A stretch of 64,000 nt of DNA from CAVPJW01 sp963705525 (GTDB taxonomy: Bacteria > Acidobacteriota > Vicinamibacteria > Vicinamibacterales > CAVPJW01). The stretch spans positions 1,054,001 to 1,118,000 of the forward strand of contig CAVPJW010000004.1 of NCBI GenBank assembly GCA_963705525.1. The letters are read 5' to 3'. Both the position numbers and the translations under genes were made by a program. The notes beneath the pieces were generated by a model, which was given only the letters and a program-made list of their open reading frames with translations, searched no databases and was not told the DNA's origin. Positions 57,460 through 64,000 of this stretch are shown piece after piece (position 1 is the stretch's first letter; every line of letters starts with the position of its first letter).

Positions 57460-58059
57460 TCAATACCGGCCGGCAACCAGGGGCACACCCGCCGCGCACT
57501 GTGGGCACTCCTCCGGCTTCCAGATCGTATGCGGTATCGCGTTCAGAAAGTCGAGGCTCGCACCGTGATCCGCGGCCAGCCGCGCGGGTGCGCCACCCAG
57601 CACGACAAGCGCACCAATCGCGATGACATCCGCTCCACACTTCCGCAGATCCTTCAGCGAACCCAGGACCGCCGAGCCTGCATTGATGAGATCGTTGATG
57701 ATGGCGACCCGCCGGCCGCGCACTTCGATCCGGAGAGGATCGGGAAGACGATACACGAACGGAAACAGTCCATCCTGCGCTGGACCTGCCACCTGCGCCG
57801 TGTAGACGAACGGCAAGTTCAGCTCGGCCGCTACCATCAAGCCGATGAACGCACCTTCGTTGAGCGGACCACAGATCATCTCGACGTTGCGCCTAGCGAC
57901 GAGCGATGCCAGGCGCTCCGCATGAGGCTTGACGAAGTTCGGATTGAGGCACAGGAGCTCCAGATCGAACCAGAGGTCTCCGTGGTGCCCCGACTCGTAG
58001 CGAAAGTGGCCCTTTCTGGCGGGGACCGGAAGGTCGAATGGTTCGTGGGCTTCGGCCAT
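57460..58059 (-). CDS. Orotate phosphoribosyltransferase-like protein
   Basis: 199 residues. FRYESGHHGDLWFDLELLCLNP and MICGPLNEGAFIGLMVAAELNLPFVYTAQV give the OPRT-type flexible loop region, and RVAIINDLINAGSAVLGSLKDLRKCGADVIAIGALV the PRPP loop. In this loop the usual acidic pair and Thr are Asn-Asp and Asn (NDLINAG), as in a group of OPRT paralogues. The C-terminal WKPEECPQCAAGVPL adds a Cys pair. It may use PRPP with a base other than orotate. No other pyrimidine gene is near. Confidence 0.8.
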   Translation of the reverse strand: MAEAHEPFDLPVPARKGHFRYESGHHGDLWFDLELLCLNPNFVKPHAERLASLVARRNVEMICGPLNEGAFIGLMVAAELNLPFVYTAQVAGPAQDGLFPFVYRLPDPLRIEVRGRRVAIINDLINAGSAVLGSLKDLRKCGADVIAIGALVVLGGAPARLAADHGASLDFLNAIPHTIWKPEECPQCAAGVPLVAGRY

Positions 58060-58074
58060 CACCACACTCGAAGG

Positions 58075-58968
58075 TCATTCACCCGATGCCGATGTCGCCA
58101 TCAGGCGCTTGATCTGCTTGACTGCATAGTCCACCTTCATGTCGAACAGCCGTTTGCCGAGCGCCACCGACGCCCGGCGTCCGTCGCCTGTGATGCCGTT
58201 GTCGATCAACCGAACGGATGGATCGCGCGCCTGCCCCGGTGCGAGCACGGGATCCCCGACAGCGGTGGCGATCAAGTCCTTCCGCACCCAGCCGCGCTGT
58301 CCGCCGAGGTACAGCATCTCGGAGGTATCCGGCAGCCCGCCATGCGAGCTGGCGGGATAGCCATTGGCCTTGAGCCAGTCGTCAAAGGCGCTGTTCGCCT
58401 TTGCATACACCTCGTCGCAATAGTAAATACGGGCTCCGTCCGGAGCGTGCAGGGCATCGAGCTTCGCCGCGAGCGCTCCCAATTCCTTCTGCCCACCGCC
58501 GTGGTCTCCCATGAGCACGACGGTCCTGAACCCGTTCTTGATCATCTGTTCGGCAACTTCTTCGTTGACGAGCGAGAACGTGGCGGCCGAAAGACCGATC
58601 GTGCCGGGCAGCTCGGCTCTCGTGTTGTTGACGGAAAACGGCATCACCGGGGCCGCTATGGCATTGCCCAGCTTCCTGGCAATCGCCCTGACCGTTTCGC
58701 GGGCCATCAGCGTGTGACCGCCGTTCACGTTCTGCGGCCCACGCTGCTCCGTGCCGCCGTTGTAGACGAGCGCAATCGTCTTGCCCTGATCATGAATCGC
58801 GCGGTGCACTTCCCGCCAGGTCATCATCTCGAACTCAATCGGGTCGCTGTCCGCTGCGCGTGCAACAGCGTGCGATACGACACGGCCCGAGGATTCGGCC
58901 GAGCCTCGTGTCGCGGAAATGACGATGAGCATCGCCGCCACACTCAGAACACCAGGGTTCTTCATCAT
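58075..58968 (-). CDS. Creatininase-family amidohydrolase, exported
   Basis: 297 residues from the ATG at MKNPGVL (a GCGAGAAATC site precedes it; ATGs 5 codons upstream are also possible). A signal peptide (VLSVAAMLIVISATRGSA) precedes the fold: EFEMMTWREVHRAIHDQGKTIALVYNGGTEQRGPQNVNGGHTLMA, where Glu is the metal ligand, and FRTVVLMGDHGGGQKELGAL, corresponding to the GNGGN-like motif. Metal-dependent hydrolysis of a cyclic or linear amide is expected. Members occur in creatinine, mycofactocin and riboflavin-related pathways; none is identified here. Confidence 0.8.
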   Translation of the reverse strand: MMKNPGVLSVAAMLIVISATRGSAESSGRVVSHAVARAADSDPIEFEMMTWREVHRAIHDQGKTIALVYNGGTEQRGPQNVNGGHTLMARETVRAIARKLGNAIAAPVMPFSVNNTRAELPGTIGLSAATFSLVNEEVAEQMIKNGFRTVVLMGDHGGGQKELGALAAKLDALHAPDGARIYYCDEVYAKANSAFDDWLKANGYPASSHGGLPDTSEMLYLGGQRGWVRKDLIATAVGDPVLAPGQARDPSVRLIDNGITGDGRRASVALGKRLFDMKVDYAVKQIKRLMATSASGE

Positions 58969-58999
58969 GATTTCTCGCTTCATTCAATGGATTGACAGC

Positions 59000-59611
59000 C
59001 TAGGACGGTTTGCGCACTACCCAGGTCGTCATGGCGCGCTGATCCTGCACGATGGTCGTCTTGAGCGGGTCGAGCAGGCGGCCGCCCAGTTCTCGCGTCG
59101 TCTCCATCAGCATGGCCTCGTCGACCAGATAGCGCTCCGAGCCGTCGGGCAGGAGATAGCGCCGGCCTTGAATCGGCTTCGCGCGCGCCTCGATCCCGAT
59201 GAGCGAGGCCAGTCGGCAGAACAAGAGACCTCCCGGCGCCAGCGCTTGCCACATGCTTCGCACCATCGCACCGAACTGTTCATCGTCGCGGGCGAAGTGG
59301 AGCACGGCGCTGCTCAGGACGACGTCCGCCGACGCGTCCCCGAAAGTCATCGCTTCGACCGGCTCGACGCGGAAGTTCGCGCCCGGCAGTTCGGGTGCAA
59401 GCGTGGCCGCCAGTCGCCGCACCGACTCGACGGCGATAGAGTCTGCATCGGCGGCGAACACTTGATAGCCCGATCGAAGGAGATACACGAGATTCCGTCC
59501 CGATCCACATCCGGCATCGAGCACGCGCATGTCCGGTGCTATGCGGCCTCGGAGGAGCTGATCGAACAGATAGATATCAATCTCGCCGAACTGGTCGCGA
59601 AGATCGGCCAT
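59000..59611 (-). CDS. Class I SAM-dependent methyltransferase
   Basis: 203 residues. MRVLDAGCGSGRNLVYLLRSGYQVFAADADS is SAM motif I with its acidic partner, AMTFGDASADVVLSSAVLHFARDDEQFGAMVRSMWQALAPGGLLFCRLAS motifs II and III. It fits the ubiquinone/menaquinone-type Methyltransf_11 group. The acceptor is unknown. The gene begins 3 bases before the DUF2255 stop. Confidence 0.85.
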   Translation of the reverse strand: MADLRDQFGEIDIYLFDQLLRGRIAPDMRVLDAGCGSGRNLVYLLRSGYQVFAADADSIAVESVRRLAATLAPELPGANFRVEPVEAMTFGDASADVVLSSAVLHFARDDEQFGAMVRSMWQALAPGGLLFCRLASLIGIEARAKPIQGRRYLLPDGSERYLVDEAMLMETTRELGGRLLDPLKTTIVQDQRAMTTWVVRKPS

Positions 59612-59614
59612 GAA

Positions 59615-60004
59615 CTATCGCGGCACGAGTTCCATCGTCGTGGCTCGGCGACGAGGACTGGCCAGGCCGCGCACGTACTTGCGCGACCCGGGCGTGTTGT
59701 ATTTCTCAGCGTAGACCCGATCGATCGCTCTCATGAGGCGCTCTCCTCTCGCCTTCCTGGCCCGCACGCGAACCTCTCGACCGGCGATCTGTATGGCGCC
59801 TCTCGGCTCGTCGAGGAAGGCGCGGTGCCAGCCCGTCGCTTTGTCATTCCATGACCGCACGAAGGCGCGCCCGGCGACGACGACCACCCAGATGCCCAGG
59901 AAGCGATGACCGTCAACGCCCGCCTGGATGCCGAGCATCCCGTTCTCGTCGAGGGCTTTCAGAAGCGCCGACGAAAACCGCCGGGATCGGCTGCGTGCTT
60001 TCAC
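59615..60004 (-). CDS. DUF2255 family protein
   Basis: 129 residues from a GTG that overlaps the stop of the ankyrin gene (GTGA). GIWVVVVAGRAFVRSWNDKATGWHRAFLDEPRGAIQIAGREVRVRARKA matches the DUF2255 consensus, a small flavin-nitroreductase-like beta fold related to DUF385. The basic C-terminus (PGSRKYVRGLASPRRRATT) may be flexible. Role unknown. Confidence 0.85.
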   Translation of the reverse strand: MKARSRSRRFSSALLKALDENGMLGIQAGVDGHRFLGIWVVVVAGRAFVRSWNDKATGWHRAFLDEPRGAIQIAGREVRVRARKARGERLMRAIDRVYAEKYNTPGSRKYVRGLASPRRRATTMELVPR

Positions 60005-60558
60005 GATGCCTCCGCTGTCGCCAGCCGCCTGGCGATTTGTTCGAGACCGGCTCTGTCCGCCATTTCGCGAGCCGTCTCGTACTCGTCGATCCGGGTTCGA
60101 AGGGACGGGTCCGCACCCGCACTGAGCAACACGTCGATGGCCTCGACGCAGCCGACGCTGACGGCCATGTGCAGCGCGGTGTAGTCGTTGATGCCTCGCT
60201 GATTGGGATCGGCGCCAAACTCGAGCAGCAGTCTGACGACTTCGGTCACGTCACTCCGCCGCTCCGCTCCCGGTACGGATCGCGCGCATGACAATGCCGC
60301 GATCAATGGCGGAAACCCCGTGTGTTCGGGCGGATTCGGATCGGCACCGATTTCGAGCAGCGTGCGAACAAAGCCCGGCGGGCTGTGATAGATCGCATAT
60401 TCCAGGCAGGATCCGATCGTCAACGGCATCGGGCCGTTCGGCACACCGGCTGGATCCTCGACCGCCGCGCGAAGCGCTTCGAGGTCGCCCGCCTTGAAGG
60501 CCGCGTCAATCCTGCAAAACCTTTCGTACTCCGCACAGCGCTCGTCGTCTGACGCCAT
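60001..60558 (-). CDS. Ankyrin-repeat protein
   Basis: 185 residues from MASDDERCAEYERF. Ankyrin units are clear: LEYAIYHSPPGFVRTLLEIGADPNPPEHTGFPPLIAAL, then VTEVVRLLLEFGADPNQRGINDYTALHMAVSVGCVEAIDVLLSAGADPSLRTR, about four repeats in all. Ankyrin folds serve as protein-binding scaffolds. In this operon it could bind the DUF2255 or methyltransferase product, but no direct evidence exists. Confidence 0.85.
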   Translation of the reverse strand: MASDDERCAEYERFCRIDAAFKAGDLEALRAAVEDPAGVPNGPMPLTIGSCLEYAIYHSPPGFVRTLLEIGADPNPPEHTGFPPLIAALSCARSVPGAERRSDVTEVVRLLLEFGADPNQRGINDYTALHMAVSVGCVEAIDVLLSAGADPSLRTRIDEYETAREMADRAGLEQIARRLATAEAS

Positions 60559-60607
60559 CAACCTCGCAGCGGCCGGATCTCGACCATGAGCTGGCCTCAC
60601 ACTCTCA

Positions 60608-62689
60608 CTAGGGGACGGTCGCAATCTTCCGCCTCTCGTCGATGACCCACGCGCGAATGGCCTGAAGATCGTCCTTCGTCAGGACGTTGCCAAACGCCCG
60701 CATGCCGGCATCGACCATCGTGCCCTTGAGGACGATGTCTTCGTAGATGCCGAAGGTGCCCTCCGATGAGTAGCGCAGATCGGCAAGCGTCGTGCCGCCA
60801 CCGTGACAGCGGGCGCAGTACATCTCAAACAGCGCGCCGCCCTTTGCGATCGTGGTGACGCTGGCCGTTTGTGGAACCGCCCTCACCGGATCCCGGACAG
60901 GACGCTCGGGCAGAGGCGCTGTCCCACCGAGCTTGAAGGTCAGGAGCCTGCCAGTCCGGCGCGCGCCTCGTCCGAAGCCTCCGCCAAATCCGACCATGAT
61001 CGACACCTGCTGCACCCCGTCTGCCATGTACGTCACGGGCGGGGCCATGACACTCGCACCCACCCAGCGCTCCCACAGCTGATCTCCGGTGGATGCACGG
61101 TACGCCACCAGCGTGCCGGTGGCCGTGCCCTGCAGCACGAGATTGCCGGCCGTCGTCAACGTTCCACCATTCCAGTACGTCTTGTACGTCACGTTCCACC
61201 GCGCGCGCTTCGCCACCGGATCCCAGGCCAGCAGGTGCCCCGCGTACGAGCGTTCCTTGAGCAGAGCCAAGGGGACTTTCTCGGCGAGCACACCCGCAGC
61301 CGGATACGTGCCGCTCACCATCGTCTGCATGTCGGAGCGGTAGACGAACTGTCGATCCTGTTCGAAGTAGCGCGCGTTATCCGACGCGGGAATGTAGACC
61401 AGCCCGGTCGTCGGGTTGTAGGACATTGGTTGCCAGTTGTGGGCGCCAAGCGTGCCCGGACTGATATTCGCCGGGCGATCGCGATAGTCGGCACCGGGCG
61501 CTTCAGTCGGGCGCCCTGTCTTCATGTCAATGCCTATGGTCCACGTCTGTTTGGCGATCGGGGTCGCTGAGATGAGTTCGCCGGTCTTGCGATCGAGAAC
61601 GTAGAAGAATCCGTTCTTGGGCGCCTGCATCAGCACCTGGCGCTTCCGGCCGTCGATATCGAGATCCGCCAGGACGATGTGCTGCGTCGCCGTGTAGTCC
61701 CACGTGTCCCCCGGTGTTGTCTGGTAGTACCACACCTGTTTTCCATCGTCGGGATTGAGCGCAAGAATCGATGCAAGATACAGATTGTCCCCTCCGCCGG
61801 GGCTGCGAATGTGCCGGTTCCACGGCGAGCCGTTCCCGGTGCCGACGTAGAGAAGATTGAGATCGGGATCGAATGCGATCGCGTCCCACACCGTTCCGCC
61901 GCCGCCGATCTCCCACCACTGCCCCTTCCACGTCTCCGCGGCTTTCGCCAGAGCCTCGGACTCGAACGGCTGTGATGGATCTCCGGGGACGGTATAAGTT
62001 CGCCAACGTTGGGCGCCCGTCTCGGCGTCATACGCGGATACATAGCCGCGCACGCCCATGTCGGCCCCGCTGTTTCCGATGATGACCTGTCCCTTCACCA
62101 CGCGCGGCGCGCCCGTGATGACGTACGGCTTCGATCGATCCACGGTGAGCGTTTCCCAGACCACCGATCCCGTCGCGGCATCGAGCGCCGTCAGCCGGCC
62201 GTCGAGCACTCCCACATACACCTTGCCTCGATAGACGGCCACTCCGCGGTTGACGACGTCACAGCAGGCCTTGGCGCCGTATTCCTTCTGATCGACCTTC
62301 GGATCCCACTTCCAGAGGAGCTTGCCTGTTCGAGCATCCAGCGCAAAGACGATGCTCCAGGAACCCGTTGTGTAGATGATCCCATCGACGACAATCGGCG
62401 TCGCTTCGAGCCCGCGGTCGGTCCCCGTGTCGAATGACCACGCCAGTCCCATCTTCTCCACCGTCGCGTCAGTAATCTGGTCGAGCGGGCTGAACCGCTG
62501 CTCCGCGTACGTCAGCCCGTGGGTCAGCCAGTCCTGCGGGCGCGAGGACGCCTGTTTGAGCGCGGACTCGTCGATGCCCTTGGCGGCACGAAGCCCCCGA
62601 TCCTCTGGTGTCGGTGGTGGCGGGCTGCCGCACGCCGTCAGGAATATGGCGAGAAGCAACAGAGACGTGGCGGGCGTGCTGGGCCTCAT
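60608..62689 (-). CDS. PQQ-dependent quinohemoprotein alcohol dehydrogenase
   Basis: 693 residues with a lipoprotein-type leader (TSLLLLAIFLTACGS). The eight-bladed propeller shows W-motifs such as YVGVLDGRLTALDAATGSVVWETLTV, the adjacent Cys-Cys that forms the PQQ-stacking disulfide (KACCDVVNRG), and catalytic-site DTWDYTATQHIVLADLD. The C-terminus has a cytochrome c domain with FEMYCARCHGGG (CxxCH) and a later Met. This is a type II/III quinohemoprotein that oxidises alcohols in the periplasm and passes electrons to a cytochrome or quinone. The lipobox suggests anchoring. Confidence 0.9.
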   Translation of the reverse strand: MRPSTPATSLLLLAIFLTACGSPPPPTPEDRGLRAAKGIDESALKQASSRPQDWLTHGLTYAEQRFSPLDQITDATVEKMGLAWSFDTGTDRGLEATPIVVDGIIYTTGSWSIVFALDARTGKLLWKWDPKVDQKEYGAKACCDVVNRGVAVYRGKVYVGVLDGRLTALDAATGSVVWETLTVDRSKPYVITGAPRVVKGQVIIGNSGADMGVRGYVSAYDAETGAQRWRTYTVPGDPSQPFESEALAKAAETWKGQWWEIGGGGTVWDAIAFDPDLNLLYVGTGNGSPWNRHIRSPGGGDNLYLASILALNPDDGKQVWYYQTTPGDTWDYTATQHIVLADLDIDGRKRQVLMQAPKNGFFYVLDRKTGELISATPIAKQTWTIGIDMKTGRPTEAPGADYRDRPANISPGTLGAHNWQPMSYNPTTGLVYIPASDNARYFEQDRQFVYRSDMQTMVSGTYPAAGVLAEKVPLALLKERSYAGHLLAWDPVAKRARWNVTYKTYWNGGTLTTAGNLVLQGTATGTLVAYRASTGDQLWERWVGASVMAPPVTYMADGVQQVSIMVGFGGGFGRGARRTGRLLTFKLGGTAPLPERPVRDPVRAVPQTASVTTIAKGGALFEMYCARCHGGGTTLADLRYSSEGTFGIYEDIVLKGTMVDAGMRAFGNVLTKDDLQAIRAWVIDERRKIATVP

Positions 62690-62702
62690 GTTCGGCGTTC
62701 CC

Positions 62703-63995
62703 TCAGCGGTGCGGATCGACGAGCGCCTGGTAGATCATCGTGGGAACCTTCTGGCGAAAGTCCACCGTGTTGGGCATCAACTGGATCATCATCACCATGA
62801 CCAGCCGGGCGTCGGGATCCACGCGGTACCACGAACCGTAGGCACCGCCCCAGCCAAAGGCTCCCTGCGGATCGAATCCGTTGGCACCCACGCGGTCGGT
62901 CGTCTCGAAGCCGAGTCCGAATCCCAGGCCGTCGCTCGAGTGCAACGTGCCCACCTGGTTGGTCGTCATCAGCGCCACCGTACGTGGCGCGAGAATGCGG
63001 ACGCCTCCCAGCGTGCCGCCCTTTCTAATCATTTCCAGGAAGCGCGCGTAGTCGTGGGCGGTGGACAGAAGACCCGCGCCGCCTGAGAAGCTCTTTCGCG
63101 GACCCACGATGTAGTCGCCCTGGCCTTTGGGCCCGTCGGGCGCGCGTTCGATGTGTCCGTCGGCCCCGCTCTTGTACACGGCGGCCAGTCGCGCGCTCTC
63201 GGCGGGGGCCAGAAAGAATTGCGTGTCTTTCATGCCCAGGGGGCCCGTGATGCGAGTCCGGACGAATTCGTCCAGCGGCACGCCGGAGGCGCGCTCGACC
63301 ACGCAGCCGAGGACGTCGGTGTTGTAGCCATAGACGTACTTCTCACCCGGCTGCGCCACGAACGGCAGCGTGCCGAGCCGCTCCATCGTGTCGCAGATCG
63401 GTTCGGACTTGTCGGCGGTGTACCAGCCAAAGCCGGCCGCCGGACCCAGGCCCTTGGCCTCGTAGAGAGACGCGACCGATGGGTCGGTGCCGTACGAGAT
63501 TCCGGCCGTGTGCGTCAGAAGCTGACGGATCGTGATGGGCCGTTTGGCCGCGACCGGTTGAGCGTTCGCGTCCTCGGGGATCACCGTTGTGGACGCGAAC
63601 GACTTGATGAACCGGCCGACCGGATCGTCGAGGTCGATCTTTCCTTCTTCGACGAGCGACAGGATGGCAACGCTCGTGATGGCTTTCGTCTGCGACGCGA
63701 TGCGAAAGATCGTCGTCGGTGTCATCGGCCGTTTGGCCTCCTTGTCGCTCCAGCCGGCCGCTCGTTCGTAGACCGTCTGCCCGTCGCGGAGGACGAGCAC
63801 GACGGCGCCCGCGATCTGATCGTCGTCCACATATTTTTTGAGGAAGCCATCGATGCGGGCGAGGCGCTCCGCGGAAAGCGCCGATGGCGACGCCGTGGGC
63901 TTGGTCTGGGCAACGGCAGCAGCCTGTGGGGCGGCCGCCGATGTCGCGACCGCCAGCGCGACGAAGGTGGCAACCGACGTCGCTCGGAGGGTCAC
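62703..63995 (-). CDS. Class-C beta-lactamase-fold serine hydrolase, exported
   Basis: 430 residues. The reading frame begins with GTG three codons from the right edge, so the true start could lie beyond the window. A signal peptide (VATFVALAVATSAAAPQ) precedes FRIASQTKAITSVAIL with the SxxK, KYVYGYNTDVLGCVVE with the Tyr-Asn motif, and PQGAFGWGGAYGSWYRVDP near the usual HxG position (WGGA here). This EstB-like variant is often an esterase rather than a lactamase. It lies 13 bases upstream of the PQQ dehydrogenase start on the same strand. Confidence 0.9.
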   Translation of the reverse strand: MTLRATSVATFVALAVATSAAAPQAAAVAQTKPTASPSALSAERLARIDGFLKKYVDDDQIAGAVVLVLRDGQTVYERAAGWSDKEAKRPMTPTTIFRIASQTKAITSVAILSLVEEGKIDLDDPVGRFIKSFASTTVIPEDANAQPVAAKRPITIRQLLTHTAGISYGTDPSVASLYEAKGLGPAAGFGWYTADKSEPICDTMERLGTLPFVAQPGEKYVYGYNTDVLGCVVERASGVPLDEFVRTRITGPLGMKDTQFFLAPAESARLAAVYKSGADGHIERAPDGPKGQGDYIVGPRKSFSGGAGLLSTAHDYARFLEMIRKGGTLGGVRILAPRTVALMTTNQVGTLHSSDGLGFGLGFETTDRVGANGFDPQGAFGWGGAYGSWYRVDPDARLVMVMMIQLMPNTVDFRQKVPTMIYQALVDPHR

Positions 63996-64000
63996 TGCCT

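Noticed and set aside
57529..58995. Plus-strand 488-codon open frame
   Set aside because: Antisense to the OPRT-like and creatininase genes, both of which have full family signatures.
1..64000. CRISPR array, tRNA, rRNA, prophage or IS element
   Set aside because: I saw no regularly spaced repeats of the right size, no cloverleaf or rRNA-like sequence, and no integrase or transposase motif on either strand.

Overview
This 64-kb window is high-GC DNA with no rRNA, tRNA, phage or transposase gene that I can see. The gene content points to a soil or sediment Acidobacteriota-like bacterium, possibly Vicinamibacteria. It has many DinB-fold and GNAT proteins, class-C-type serine hydrolases, a PQQ alcohol dehydrogenase with cytochrome c, acetamidase/formamidase proteins, and many enzymes that carry secretion signals. 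This assignment is an inference from gene families, not from a marker gene.

Layout. Positions 1-11806 are mostly minus-strand genes: a VOC protein, ABM and YciI small enzymes, an exported threonine-aldolase-like protein, a DinB-GNAT fusion, two alpha/beta or MBL hydrolases, two serine hydrolases, and a protein built from three copies of a ~57-residue repeat. Positions 11847-17172 form a plus-strand cassette: a LolA-like periplasmic protein, two FtsX-type permeases, a LolD-type ATPase and an outer-membrane beta-barrel. This looks like a dedicated cell-envelope transport system. Positions 17287-19670 hold YdeI-like, HpcH/HpaI and CPBP genes. Positions 19803-23982 form a plus-strand locus with a polytopic membrane protein, an S-adenosylmethionine decarboxylase (SpeD) domain running into an exosortase-like membrane protein, and the broken C-terminal part of a second polytopic membrane protein. 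It is interrupted by a ~200-bp A-tract and G-rich stretch of foreign composition.

Positions 24039-40996 are minus-strand and carry DinB, GNAT, redoxin, cupins, DUF3303, DUF4136, a vanadium haloperoxidase with all canonical motifs, a large six-hairpin glycosidase, a methyltransferase, a SWIB protein, an M14 carboxypeptidase in four reading-frame pieces, and methionine aminopeptidase. Positions 41108-64000 are almost entirely minus-strand in tightly packed, often ATGA/GTGA-overlapping runs. These hold two acetamidase/formamidase paralogues, an exported amidohydrolase, MaoC, a MetX-like hydrolase, SDR and FAD oxidoreductases, a HemG-like flavodoxin, an M61-like peptidase whose catalytic Glu is replaced, an OPRT-like protein, creatininase, a PQQ dehydrogenase and a serine hydrolase.

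Three intergenic repeat families stand out. One is a 24-25-bp palindrome that directly follows gene ends (4 copies). The second is a set of degenerate period-7 or period-8 tandem repeats next to stop codons. The third is a 39-bp element present as an exact inverted pair. Many genes contain single-base frame breaks (MBL, repeat protein, GNAT, membrane/exosortase locus, SWIB, M14). The density suggests sequence or assembly errors as much as real decay, so fusions in those places need checking. The candidates I rate highest are the SpeD-exosortase locus and the Lol-like ABC cassette that reads in frame into a beta-barrel.
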